This document shows positions 24,485 to 32,642 of a DNA stretch of 64,000 bases, piece by piece. Source of the DNA: Actinomycetota bacterium (GTDB taxonomy: Bacteria > Actinomycetota > Nitriliruptoria > Nitriliruptorales > JAHWKO01); assembly GCA_019347855.1 (NCBI GenBank), contig JAHWKO010000001.1, positions 19,127-83,126 on the forward strand, in the 5' to 3' direction. Both the position numbers and the translations under genes were made by a program. The notes beneath the pieces are model-generated. The model was not told where the DNA came from, did no database searches, and saw nothing but the letters and a program-made list of their open reading frames with translations. The first letter of the stretch is position 1, and each line of letters starts with the position of its first letter.

Positions 24485-25627
24485 ATGCAGATGACGATCG
24501 ATCCGACGCAGACCGCCCTCGGCGACCTGTTCGACCGTGCCGCCGAGCGTGGCTACCTCCTGCTCACCGAGCTCGAGGAGCTGCGCGGTGAGCGCACGGA
24601 CGAGTGGGTCGAGGCCGCGCTCGAGTCCGCCCGTGACCGGGGGATCGAGGTCGTGGACGACACCGCCGCCGACGAGGAGACGCCGCTGGACCCGGCGGTC
24701 ACGCTGACCGCCGACTCCGTGCGGCAGTACCTCAACGCCGCCGGCCGGTACGAGCTCCTCGACGCGCAGAAGGAGCAGGACCTCGCCAAGCGCTACCAGG
24801 CGGGACTGGCAGCCGAGCGGATGCTCCGGCTCGACGAGGGGCTGTCCCCGCGTCGCAAGGCCAGCCTGCGCAAGATCGCGCGCGAGGGCGTCGCGTCCAA
24901 GGAGGTCATGGTCGCGGCCAACCTCCGTCTCGTCGTGGCGCAGGCCAAGAAGTGGATCGGTCGGGGGCTCGACCTCCTCGAGCTGATCCAGGAGGGCAAC
25001 CTCGGCCTGATCCGCGCGGTCGAGAAGTTCGACCACACCAAGGGCTACAAGTTCTCGACCTACGCCGTCTGGTGGATCCGGCAGGCCCTGCAGCGCGGGG
25101 TGTCCGGGAAGGCCACCACGATCCGGGTCCCGGCACACGTCTGGGAGCAGCAGGCGAAGATCACCCGCGCCGAGATCGACCTGCGTCAGGAGCTCGGTCG
25201 CGACCCGACCGACGACGAGATCGCCGACATGGTCGACATGACCGTCGAGCGCATCCACGAGGTCCGGGAGGCGCTGCGGACGATCGGCTCCCTGGACATG
25301 CCCGTCGGCGAGGACGGCGACGCCTCCCTGGGCGACCTCCTGTCGGACGAGAACGCGGTCGGACCCGAGGCGAAGGCCGCGGCCGATGACGCCCGTACGC
25401 AGATCGAAGGTGCCCTGTCCTCACTCAGCGAGCGTGAGCGGCGCATCATCATGCTTCGCTTCGGCTTCGTGGACGGCGAGGAGCGCACCCTGGCCGAGAT
25501 CGGCGAGGAGTTCGGGATGAGCCGCGAGCGCATCCGTCAACTCGAGAAGCTGGCACTCGCGAAGCTCAAGCACCCCTCCACCCAGTACGACCTGCGGCTC
25601 CTCCGCGGCAGCGAGATCGCCGCCTGA
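24485..25627 (+). CDS. RNA polymerase sigma factor, primary (SigA/RpoD) type
   Basis: A 380-residue sigma-70 factor. Residues 8-60 look like a region 1.1 (LGDLFDRAAERGYLLLTELEEL ... GIEVVDD). Region 1.2 follows (DSVRQYLNAAGRYELLDAQKEQDLAKR), then regions 2.1-2.4 with NLRLVVAQAKKW, DLLELIQEGNLGLIRAVEKFDHTKG and KFSTYAVWWIRQAL. Region 3 begins TTIRVPAHVWEQ, and region 4 has the DNA-binding helix-turn-helix TLAEIGEEFGMSRERIRQLE. The presence of 1.1-like sequence and all regions points to a primary or HrdB-type factor rather than an ECF. The 246-base upstream gap has no clear Shine-Dalgarno; start ATG 24485 is favoured by the domain boundary. Confidence 0.92.
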   Translation: MQMTIDPTQTALGDLFDRAAERGYLLLTELEELRGERTDEWVEAALESARDRGIEVVDDTAADEETPLDPAVTLTADSVRQYLNAAGRYELLDAQKEQDLAKRYQAGLAAERMLRLDEGLSPRRKASLRKIAREGVASKEVMVAANLRLVVAQAKKWIGRGLDLLELIQEGNLGLIRAVEKFDHTKGYKFSTYAVWWIRQALQRGVSGKATTIRVPAHVWEQQAKITRAEIDLRQELGRDPTDDEIADMVDMTVERIHEVREALRTIGSLDMPVGEDGDASLGDLLSDENAVGPEAKAAADDARTQIEGALSSLSERERRIIMLRFGFVDGEERTLAEIGEEFGMSRERIRQLEKLALAKLKHPSTQYDLRLLRGSEIAA

Positions 25628-25651
25628 CCACCCGGAGCGTGTTGGGTCGAG

Positions 25652-26110
25652 GTGGTGACCGGTCGAGCGTGGCTGGTCCGACCCAACGTCCACGGCCACA
25701 ACCGCCTGGCGTCGTGGCTCGCCGAGGGGTACTGCGCGATCGGCTGGTACGAGCTCGGTGACGTCGTCGGGGCCTCGCGCCCCGAGCTCGCCTCCCGGGT
25801 CGATGCCGCCTACCCGACCGCGTCGATCGGGGCGCGCCTCGCGTGGGTCGGCAACCTCGACCGGTTCCTCAACGCGATCGAGGTCGGCGACGTCGTCGTC
25901 ACCCCGGACGGGTCGCGCATCTACTCGGGTGAGGTCCGCAGCCCCTCCCGCCACGTGCCCGGGCACGAGGAGGCGTTCCGCCGGGACATCGCCTGGGACC
26001 GCCCCGACGCCCCGCTCGATCGGTACGAGCTGTCCAGCCGCGCCCAGGCGAAGCTGCGTTCGATGCTGACCGTGTGCGACCTCACCGAGGTCGCCGCCGA
26101 GTTCACCTGA
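25652..26110 (+). CDS. Stand-alone Mrr-N/EVE-like domain protein
   Basis: A 152-residue protein that resembles the N-terminal recognition-type domain of Mrr-like restriction proteins. The blocks AIGWYELGDVV, YPTASIGARLAWVGNLDRFLNAIEVGDVVVTPDG, IYSGEV and a closing KLRSMLTVCDL line up with the family pattern (a W-x-ELGD start, an N-L-x-RF helix, a GDxVVT strand, and a late L-x-S-x-LTV helix). In full proteins this domain precedes a nuclease; here there is none, and none is next door. It may recognise modified DNA or RNA bases. GTG 25652 or 25655 is the start; the preceding stretch is purine-poor. Function is inferred. Confidence 0.5.
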   Translation: MVTGRAWLVRPNVHGHNRLASWLAEGYCAIGWYELGDVVGASRPELASRVDAAYPTASIGARLAWVGNLDRFLNAIEVGDVVVTPDGSRIYSGEVRSPSRHVPGHEEAFRRDIAWDRPDAPLDRYELSSRAQAKLRSMLTVCDLTEVAAEFT

Positions 26111-26168
26111 ACCTGGGAGGGGGCCGTCCGGGCGGGGCACGGTCTCGGGGCGGAGCCGGGGGGTCACC

Positions 26169-26174
26169 TACGGT
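26169..26174 (+). promoter_or_regulatory. Candidate -10 box TACGGT
   Basis: TACGGT lies 47 bases before the GTG at 26222, giving a leader of about 40 bases that contains GGAGGAGG. It would drive the amidohydrolase and the overlapping serine hydrolase. Confidence 0.35.
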
Positions 26175-26221
26175 CACCGCACGGGGCGAACCGGCCGCGT
26201 GTGACGGAGGAGGCGACCGCG

Positions 26222-27019
26222 GTGGACCCGTCGTTCATGACCGTCCGCGAGGGGCGCGGGCCGGTCATCGCCACCGCGATCCACGCCGGCCACGACCTAC
26301 GTCCGGAGGTCGCCGACGTCATCCGGATCAGCGAGGAGCAGCGGCGCTACGAGGAGGATCCCTTCACCGACCGGTGGGTGGGGCTCGGGGACACCTCGGT
26401 CGTGGTGCACCGCTCCCGGTTCGAGGTCGACCTCAACCGGCCTCGCGCGGGAGCCGTCTACCCCGGCCCGGACGCGGCCTGGGGCCTGGACGTCTTCGGC
26501 GGTCCCGGTCCCGGCGCGCTGGTCGAGGGCTCGCGGCAGCTGCACGACGCGTTCTACGACCGCTTCGGCGAGCTGTGCCAACGGGCGGAGCAGGCGTTCG
26601 GGGCGTTCGTGGTCTACGACCTCCACGCGTACAACCACCGCCGCGGCGGTCCGGGCGCCGCTGACGCGGCGACGGCCGGGAACCCGGATGTGAACGTGGG
26701 GACCGGGTCCCTCGACCGTGATCGGTGGGGACCGGTCGTCGATCGTTTCGTCGAGGTGATCCGCGGCCGGGAGGTCGCGGGCCGCCCACTCGACGTGCGC
26801 GAGAACGTGCGGTTCACCGGCGGCTACCTGGTGGACTGGGTCCACGAGCACTTCCCGTCGTCGGGGATGGGACTGGCCCTCGATGTGAAGAAGATCTTCA
26901 TGGATGAGCACACGGGGGAACCCGTCGAGCCGATCCTGAGCGCGATCGGACAGGCCATCTCGGCCACCGTCCGCCCCGTCGTGTCCGCCCTCCGTCGGAT
27001 CCCGGCGGAGGTGCGATGA
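26222..27019 (+). CDS. N-formylglutamate amidohydrolase family protein
   Basis: A 265-residue zinc hydrolase. Seen motifs: ATAIHAGHDLRPEV (N-terminal His), FEVDLNRPRAGAVYPG, FVVYDLHAYNHRRGG and GLALDVKKIFMDE. These are the blocks of the N-formylglutamate amidohydrolase (HutG-type) superfamily. The family includes hydrolases that free glutamate or act on peptidoglycan-like amides, so the substrate is uncertain; there is no histidine-degradation (hut) neighbour. I chose GTG 26222 rather than 26201 because GGAGGAGG lies 8 bases upstream. The stop overlaps the serine hydrolase start by ATGA. Confidence 0.82.
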   Translation: MDPSFMTVREGRGPVIATAIHAGHDLRPEVADVIRISEEQRRYEEDPFTDRWVGLGDTSVVVHRSRFEVDLNRPRAGAVYPGPDAAWGLDVFGGPGPGALVEGSRQLHDAFYDRFGELCQRAEQAFGAFVVYDLHAYNHRRGGPGAADAATAGNPDVNVGTGSLDRDRWGPVVDRFVEVIRGREVAGRPLDVRENVRFTGGYLVDWVHEHFPSSGMGLALDVKKIFMDEHTGEPVEPILSAIGQAISATVRPVVSALRRIPAEVR

Positions 27020-27840
27020 AGCTCGAGGAGGCGCTCGCGCAGGCCGAGGACTGGCCCGTCGAGGCCGCCGCCGTCGGCGTCGTCGATGCCGACGGGACCG
27101 TGGCGACCCGCGGGCCCGTCGACCGGTCGTCGCGTTGGGCCTCCGTCACGAAGCCGATGACCGCGCTCACGACGCTCATGGCGGTCGACGTCGACCTCCT
27201 GTCGCTGGACGACCCGGCGGGGCCCGAGGGCGCCACGCTGCGTCACCTCCTGGCCCACGCGTCCGGGCTGCCGTTCGAGGGCGACACCCCCGTCGCCGAG
27301 GTGGGCGAGCGGCGCATCTACTCGAACGCCGGGTTCCTCGCCGTGGGCGACCTGCTCGAGGATCGACTGGGGATCGGGTACGAGGAACTGGTCGCCGAGA
27401 ACGTCCTCGAGCCGCTCGGGATGCAGGGCACGGTCGTCCCCGGCGGTCCGGCCGCCGGCGCCGAAGGGCCGCTCACCGACATGCTGCGGCTAGGTCGGGA
27501 GCTGTTGGCCCCCACGCTCGTGAGTGACGACCTCTTCCAGGAGGCGACCTCCGTGATCTTCCCCGGCCTGTCCGGGGTCGTACCCGGCGTCGGCCGGTTC
27601 GAGGACAACGCCTGGGGTCTGGGCTTCGAGATCCGCGACGACAAGGACCCGCACTGGACCGGACGCGACAACTCCCCCGCGACCTTCGGGCACTTCGGGG
27701 GCAGCGGCTCCTTCCTGTGGGTCGACCCGGAGGTCGCGATCGCCTGCGCGGCGCTCACCGATCGGGGCTTCGACGAGTGGGCGCTCGAGGTGTGGCCGCC
27801 GTTCTCGGACGCGGTGCTGGACGCGTACCGCGGTTCGTGA
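27016..27840 (+). CDS. Serine hydrolase of the class C beta-lactamase-like family
   Basis: A 274-residue protein with the penicillin-binding/AmpC fold. Motifs: SVTKPMT (SxxK nucleophile), YSNAGFLAVG (YxN), and HFGGSG near the C terminus in place of KTG. No signal peptide, so it appears cytoplasmic, unlike secreted beta-lactamases; esterases or peptidases of this family are common. It is short (typical 350-400) and lacks most loop insertions. The ATG overlaps the amidohydrolase stop, so the two probably act in one process, perhaps on amide or peptide substrates. Confidence 0.85.
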   Translation: MKLEEALAQAEDWPVEAAAVGVVDADGTVATRGPVDRSSRWASVTKPMTALTTLMAVDVDLLSLDDPAGPEGATLRHLLAHASGLPFEGDTPVAEVGERRIYSNAGFLAVGDLLEDRLGIGYEELVAENVLEPLGMQGTVVPGGPAAGAEGPLTDMLRLGRELLAPTLVSDDLFQEATSVIFPGLSGVVPGVGRFEDNAWGLGFEIRDDKDPHWTGRDNSPATFGHFGGSGSFLWVDPEVAIACAALTDRGFDEWALEVWPPFSDAVLDAYRGS

Positions 27841-27845
27841 GCGGC

Positions 27846-27874
27846 CGGGGCCAGCGGTAGCGTCGCCGGCCCCG
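27846..27874 (+). terminator. GC-rich hairpin after the serine hydrolase gene
   Basis: A 7-bp inverted repeat (27846-27852 with 27868-27874) lies just after the TGA and spans a -10-like TAGCGT (27858-27863) in its loop. No T-tract follows, so it is only a possible terminator. Confidence 0.3.
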
Positions 27875-27889
27875 CACTCCGAGGATCCC

Positions 27890-28393
27890 ATGGCCGATTT
27901 CGAGGACCAGCTGCGCGCGAAGCTCGAACGCAACGTCGAGGTCGACGAGGAGCGCCAGGCCGCGCGCGAGGAGTTCGAGCGACACCAGGCGGACCGCGAG
28001 GCCGAGCGCGAGCGCGCCGAGCGTGAGGCGGCTGCGGCCCGCGAGCAGCGCCACCGCGAGCTCGTCGAGCGCCTGGACCAGCTCATCGGGACGGTCCAGA
28101 CCACGTCCGCAGAGGACGTCGTGGTCCGGGCGGGCTGGAGCGACTCCGGCGAGGAGTACGTCGCCGAGCTCGCGACGGTCCAGCTCGACCCGAGCCGCGC
28201 GTTGTTCGTCGAGCTCGACCGCGACGACGACGAGGTGCTCGCCCGGTGGACCTCGAGCGAGGGCGATGCCGTCGAGATCTGGCGGCTCCTGGAGTTCGAC
28301 CCCGCCATGCTCGAGGAGCTGATCCTGCAACTCGTCGACCAGGACCTTTGGCGCCCGGGCGCCGGGACCCCGGACTTCCCCGCCAGCATCTAG
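27890..28393 (+). CDS. Coiled-coil protein of unknown function
   Basis: A 167-residue protein. Residues 5-65 are a long charged helix with heptad-like pattern (ARAKLERN ... EERQAAREEFERHQADREAERERAERE region), likely a coiled coil. The C-terminal half is a compact domain with DPSRALFVELDRDDDEVLARW. No known family is recognised. GAGGA is 5 bases upstream of ATG 27890 and a TAGCGT box lies 26 bases upstream. The TAG stop lies inside the first unit of the hairpin repeat array. Confidence 0.6.
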   Translation: MADFEDQLRAKLERNVEVDEERQAAREEFERHQADREAERERAEREAAAAREQRHRELVERLDQLIGTVQTTSAEDVVVRAGWSDSGEEYVAELATVQLDPSRALFVELDRDDDEVLARWTSSEGDAVEIWRLLEFDPAMLEELILQLVDQDLWRPGAGTPDFPASI

Positions 28394-28501
28394 CGCGGAA
28401 GCGCTCGATGCCTGTGTCTAGCGCCGAACGGGCTCGACGCCGTGTCTAGCGCGGAGGCGCTCGATGCCTGTGTCTAGCGCGGAGGCGCTCGACGCGGGCT
28501 C
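28390..28501 (+). repeat. Tandem array of four 28-bp hairpin repeats
   Basis: Four head-to-tail units start at 28390, 28418, 28446 and 28474, each beginning CTAGCGC and containing AGCGC-N4-GCGCT hairpins with loops GGAA or GGAG. Unit 2 has several changes, yet a hairpin of about 5 bp is kept (AGC-CC with GGGCT), which looks like compensating change. Unit 4 loses its last bases. The array starts at the stop codon of the coiled-coil gene and ends about 90 bases before the SNF2 gene. Confidence 0.85.
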
Positions 28502-28540
28502 GCCGTCCGGTCGTCGGGCGGTGGATCGGACGTCGTGCCG

Positions 28541-28546
28541 TACCCT
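28541..28546 (+). promoter_or_regulatory. Candidate -10 box TACCCT of the SNF2 gene
   Basis: TACCCT lies 46 bases before the GTG at 28593 and follows the hairpin array directly. It predicts a leader of about 40 bases holding AGGAG. Confidence 0.35.
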
Positions 28547-28592
28547 CGGATGTTCACCCCTCCCTTCCACGCGACCTCCCAGGAGCTCCTCG

Positions 28593-31500
28593 GTGTCCGA
28601 CGACGACGCCCGCGGTCATCGCGCCGCGCGTCTCCAAGCCACGTTCGTCCCCGGCGATCCCGTCCCCGCAGCGGGACACCTCGCCCTGTGGGGGGTCGAC
28701 GACCTGGACGAGATCGCCGACGTCGCGACCGATCTGGGCCTGCCGCCTGGGGAGGCGGGGACGCTCGCTGCCGTCATCGCACGCGGCGACGAGCTCGAGC
28801 CGGCGGACGTCCCCGCTCGGCTCGTGCCCGTGCTGCCGGCGGCACGGATCCTCGCGGCGATGCCGCCGGGGCCGGACTGGCAGCCATGGCGCCGCCCATC
28901 CGACGCCGTGCTGGCCTGGAGCGTCGCGGCGAAGCTGGCGCTGGAGTACGTGACCGCCGGACGGGTCATACCGATGCTCCGCGTGGGGGAGCGGGCCCGG
29001 ACCGCGCTCGCGGCGTGGCACACGGTCCCGACCGGCGACGGTCGGCTCCCGCAGCTGGCCGGGACGCTGCCGCCCGCCGCCCACGCCCTGCGGATCGGGG
29101 ACGACACCACCGTGTGGGCGCCGCTCGACCTCCTCGAGGAGTTCTGTGACGCGATCGGCGACGTGTGCGCCCGCGAGGGGCGCCGTCCGACGGGCGGGAC
29201 CGGTCGGGCACGCCAGCAGCGCCCCTGGACCGAGGTCTGGGCCGAAGCCCTGTCGGGCGCTGACCCCGTGGTCACCGAGCTACGCGAACCGAGCAGCGAG
29301 GTGGTCGAGGCGCTGCGTAACTGGGCGGCTCCCGTCCTGGGGCGCGACCTGCGGAGCGCGGTCCGCCTGCGTCTCTGGCTCGAGCCCCCGGACGTCGACG
29401 ACGCCGCCGGGGTCGCGCCGGACGTCACCTGGCAGCTGCACACCGGGCTCCAAGCCACCGAGGATCCCGACGCGGTGGTCGACGCGGCGTCCGTGTGGGC
29501 ACACCCCGGAGGGGCGCTCGAGCTCGCCGGCCGGCAGGTCGGAGACCCCCACGAGAAGCTCGCCACCGGGATCGCCCAGGCGGCGCGGTTGTTCCGTCCG
29601 CTCGAGGCGCTCCTGCGGCAGGCACGCCCGACCGGGATCGGCCTGGACGCCCAACAGGTCACCGAGCTGCTGGACGCCGCGGACGAGCTGATCGATGCCG
29701 GGATCGCCCTCCACCTCCCGGAGGAGCTCCAGGCGCTCGACCAGCGCAAGCTGCGCCCGCGCCTGCGGGTCGGGGGCGACGTGTCCGACCCCGGCGACAT
29801 CGACAAGCAGGCCAGCGGCCTCTTCGACGCCGACACGCTCAGTGACTACCGCTTCGAGCTCGCCCTCGGGGATCAGACGATCTCCACCGAGGAGCTCGCA
29901 CGCCTCCGGGCGCTGGGGCAACCGCTCGTGCGGTGGCAGGGCGAGTGGGTCCGTATCGACACCGCCGACGTCGACCAGCTCGTCGAGCTCCAGGAGCGCA
30001 CGGGCCAGCTCGAGCTGGTCGAGGCGCTGGTCGCCGCACTGTCCGGCCGTCGGGAGATCAGCGGGCTCGGCGCCGTCGAGACCGTCGCGGACGGCGAGGT
30101 GGCGGCGCTGATCGAGCAGCTGCGCGAGTCCGAGGGGCCGGTCGAACCGGACCTGGACCGCTTCGAGGGCGACCTGCGCCCCTACCAGGAGCGCGGCGTC
30201 GCGTGGCTGCAGACCCACGGCGAGCTCGGTCTCGGGGCCGTCCTCGCGGACGAGATGGGTCTCGGCAAGACCGTCATGGCCGCGGCCGTGCTCGGGTCCC
30301 GGGCCCAGGACCGCGCTCACCTGGTGGTGTGCCCGACCTCGGTCGTGGGGAACTGGGAACGGGAGCTCAACCGGTTCGTCCCCGACGTCCCGGTCGTCCG
30401 CTACCACGGCCCCGACCGCCCGCGGCGTCTGGATGCGTTCCCGCCGGGCGGGATCGCCGTCACGAACTACGCGCTCCTGCGACGGGACGTCGACCTCCTC
30501 ACCGCCGTGCCCTGGGACACCGTCGTGTTCGACGAGGCCCAGCAGATCAAGAACGTCGCCTCGAAGGGGGCCAAGGCCGCACGGGAGCTGCCGGCACGTG
30601 TTCGGATCGCCCTGACGGGTACGCCGATCGAGAACCGGCTGTCCGAGCTCTGGGCGATCCTCGACCTCACCAACCCCGGTCTGATGGGCCCCCTGTCGCG
30701 GTTCACCGAGCAGTACGCGGTCCCGATCGAGCGGTGGGGCGACCAGGAGACGGCCGCACGCCTGCGCCGGCTCATCGCCCCGTTCGTGATGCGCCGTGTG
30801 AAGTCCGATCCGGAGGTATCCGTCGATCTCCCGCCGAAGCAGGAGGTCCGCGTCACCTGTTCGCTGACCCCGGAGCAGGCCCGCCTGTACCAGCGCGCCG
30901 TCGACGAGGCGTTCTCCGGCGGCAGGCTGTCGGGCGACGGGTTCGGGCGCAAGGGGCGCATCCTCGCGCTGCTCACCGCGCTCAAGCAGATCTGCAACCA
31001 CCCGGCCCACTACCTCGACCAGCAGGCGCCGCTGGCGGGACGGTCCGGGAAGCTCACGCGCACCGTCGAGATCCTCCAGGAGGTCCTGGCCTCGGGGGAC
31101 CACGCCCTCGTGTTCACCCAGTACCGGAAGATGGGGGACCTGCTGGGCCTGCACCTGTCCGAGCAGCTCGACCTTCCGGAGATCCCGTTCCTGCACGGCA
31201 GCGTCCCTGCCCACCGCCGTGACCAGATGGTGTCGCGGTTCCAGGAGGACGAGGACGCGCCTCCCATCCTGCTCGTGTCCCTGCGTGCCGGCGGGACCGG
31301 GCTGAACCTCACGCGAGCGACCGAGGTCCTGCACTTCGACCGGTGGTGGAACCCCGCCGTCGAGGACCAAGCCACCGACCGCGTCCACCGCATCGGGCAG
31401 ACCCGTCCTGTCACCGTCCACACGCTCGTCACCGGCGGGACCGTCGAGGAGCGGATCGCGGAGCTCCTCGAACGCAAGCGGGAGCTCGCGCAGGCCGTCG

Positions 31501-31607
31501 TCGGCGAGGGCGAGGCCTGGATCACCGAGCTGGGCGACGAGGAGCTCCGCGACCTGGTGGCCCTGTCCACCGAGGACGTCGAGGACGACCTCGAGGGGGC
31601 GGCGTGA
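28593..31607 (+). CDS. SNF2-family DNA-dependent ATPase
   Basis: A 1004-residue Swi2/Snf2 helicase-like ATPase. The first 500 residues are a long accessory domain (ending near GDLRPYQERGVAWL). The motor starts with LADEMGLGKTVMAAA (Walker A, about 555), CPTSVVGNWERE (motif Ia), DEAQQIKN (about 646), LTGTPIENRLSELWAI (motif III) and GLMGPLSRF. The second lobe has VFTQYRKMGDLLG, FLHGSVPAHRRDQMV and RVHRIGQTRPV (motif VI, about 932). It would move along or remodel DNA. GTG 28593 has AGGAG at 8 bases; the frame upstream overlaps the repeat array and is not real. GTGA overlap with the SWIM gene. Confidence 0.9.
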   Translation: MSDDDARGHRAARLQATFVPGDPVPAAGHLALWGVDDLDEIADVATDLGLPPGEAGTLAAVIARGDELEPADVPARLVPVLPAARILAAMPPGPDWQPWRRPSDAVLAWSVAAKLALEYVTAGRVIPMLRVGERARTALAAWHTVPTGDGRLPQLAGTLPPAAHALRIGDDTTVWAPLDLLEEFCDAIGDVCAREGRRPTGGTGRARQQRPWTEVWAEALSGADPVVTELREPSSEVVEALRNWAAPVLGRDLRSAVRLRLWLEPPDVDDAAGVAPDVTWQLHTGLQATEDPDAVVDAASVWAHPGGALELAGRQVGDPHEKLATGIAQAARLFRPLEALLRQARPTGIGLDAQQVTELLDAADELIDAGIALHLPEELQALDQRKLRPRLRVGGDVSDPGDIDKQASGLFDADTLSDYRFELALGDQTISTEELARLRALGQPLVRWQGEWVRIDTADVDQLVELQERTGQLELVEALVAALSGRREISGLGAVETVADGEVAALIEQLRESEGPVEPDLDRFEGDLRPYQERGVAWLQTHGELGLGAVLADEMGLGKTVMAAAVLGSRAQDRAHLVVCPTSVVGNWERELNRFVPDVPVVRYHGPDRPRRLDAFPPGGIAVTNYALLRRDVDLLTAVPWDTVVFDEAQQIKNVASKGAKAARELPARVRIALTGTPIENRLSELWAILDLTNPGLMGPLSRFTEQYAVPIERWGDQETAARLRRLIAPFVMRRVKSDPEVSVDLPPKQEVRVTCSLTPEQARLYQRAVDEAFSGGRLSGDGFGRKGRILALLTALKQICNHPAHYLDQQAPLAGRSGKLTRTVEILQEVLASGDHALVFTQYRKMGDLLGLHLSEQLDLPEIPFLHGSVPAHRRDQMVSRFQEDEDAPPILLVSLRAGGTGLNLTRATEVLHFDRWWNPAVEDQATDRVHRIGQTRPVTVHTLVTGGTVEERIAELLERKRELAQAVVGEGEAWITELGDEELRDLVALSTEDVEDDLEGAA

Positions 31608-32572
31608 GCGACGCGACGGGTGGGTTGGTCGAGTACGGCGAGACGTGGTGGGGCAGCCGCTGGGTCGATGCCCTCGAGGAGGCCGGCGAGACGTGGGCCG
31701 AGCGACTCCCGCGGGGCGACGAGGACTTCCGGCGCGGACGCGTCGGGAGGTTGGACGTTGGACCCGGTGAGGTCGTCGCCACCGTGCGGGGCGGGTCGCG
31801 CAGCCACCACGTCACGATCGCCGTGCCCGTGTTCGACGACGCGACCTGGGATGCCGTCGTCGACCGGTTGGCCGAGGAGCTGCGCTACACGGCGAGGCTC
31901 GTCGCCGGCGAGCTCCCCCGCGACGTGGAACCGGTGGTCGAACAGGTGGGCCGCTCGCTGTTCCCGACCGCGGAGGAGCTGGACTCGACCTGCGACTGCG
32001 ACGACGACGTCGACCCCTGTCGCCACGTCGCGGCGACCCACTTCGCGTTCGCGAGCGAGCTGGACCGGGACCCGTTCCTGCTGATGCGGCTGCGGGGGCG
32101 GGACCGGGGGACCCTGCTGGCCGAGCTGCGGGCGAGACGCTCCGGCGCGCGCGCGGACGAGCGGACCGAGGAGGACACCGAGCTCGCCCCGATCGGTCCG
32201 GAGCACTTCTACGAGGCGGGCAACGACCTGGACGCGATCGGGCTCCACCCGTCCAAGACCGACGAGCCCGGTGCGATCATCGATCGGCTGGGCCCGCCGC
32301 CCGGGGTGAAGGATCCCGATCCGCTGGTCCGGCTGATCGAGAACGCCGTCACGACGGCGTGGAAGGTTGCGGCTGGCGAAGGAGCGGACGTCGCCGACGA
32401 CGAGACGCTGCTCGCGGAGCTGCGCGCGCGGGGCGTCGCGAAGGCGCAGGACATCGCCGATGGCCTCGGATGGCCCGTCGACCGGACGCGTGAGGCGCTC
32501 GACCGCCTGTGGGACGAGGGGGGCGTGCTGCGGACCGGCTCGGGGGATCGGGCGCGCTACCGCGCCAGCTGA
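31604..32572 (+). CDS. SWIM zinc-finger protein, partner of the SNF2 ATPase
   Basis: A 322-residue protein with the SWIM zinc-binding pattern DSTCDCDDDVDPCRHVAATH (CxC...CxH) at about residues 127-146, preceded by a region starting YGETWWGSRWVDALEE that is typical of this family. The C-terminal 60 residues look like a winged helix (ARGVAKAQDIADGLGWPVDRTREALDRL region). SWIM domains bind DNA or proteins. The gene overlaps the SNF2 stop as GTGA; SWIM-SNF2 pairs are common in actinobacteria and other bacteria and are thought to act together in DNA metabolism. No nuclease is encoded in this pair. Confidence 0.88.
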   Translation: MSDATGGLVEYGETWWGSRWVDALEEAGETWAERLPRGDEDFRRGRVGRLDVGPGEVVATVRGGSRSHHVTIAVPVFDDATWDAVVDRLAEELRYTARLVAGELPRDVEPVVEQVGRSLFPTAEELDSTCDCDDDVDPCRHVAATHFAFASELDRDPFLLMRLRGRDRGTLLAELRARRSGARADERTEEDTELAPIGPEHFYEAGNDLDAIGLHPSKTDEPGAIIDRLGPPPGVKDPDPLVRLIENAVTTAWKVAAGEGADVADDETLLAELRARGVAKAQDIADGLGWPVDRTREALDRLWDEGGVLRTGSGDRARYRAS

Positions 32573-32611
32573 GGGCGGGAACCTCCCGACCCCGTGCGTC
32601 CCCGTGCCGGC

Positions 32612-32617
32612 TACGGT
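32612..32617 (+). promoter_or_regulatory. Candidate -10 box TACGGT of the AAA ATPase gene
   Basis: TACGGT ends 25 bases before GTG 32643 and 40 bases after the SWIM stop. GGGAGG lies between it and the start. Confidence 0.3.
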
Positions 32618-32642
32618 GCTGCGGCCGCATCGGGAGGATCGT

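Noticed and set aside
27016..27840. Beta-lactamase resistance gene
   Set aside because: No signal peptide, a HFGG motif in place of KTG, and an operon with an amidohydrolase; a cytoplasmic esterase or peptidase is more likely.
28390..28501. Possible CRISPR array
   Set aside because: The 28-bp units follow each other without spacers and no cas genes are present.
29280..31421. 713-codon minus-strand frame within the SNF2 gene
   Set aside because: Shadow frame; the plus frame carries all helicase motifs.
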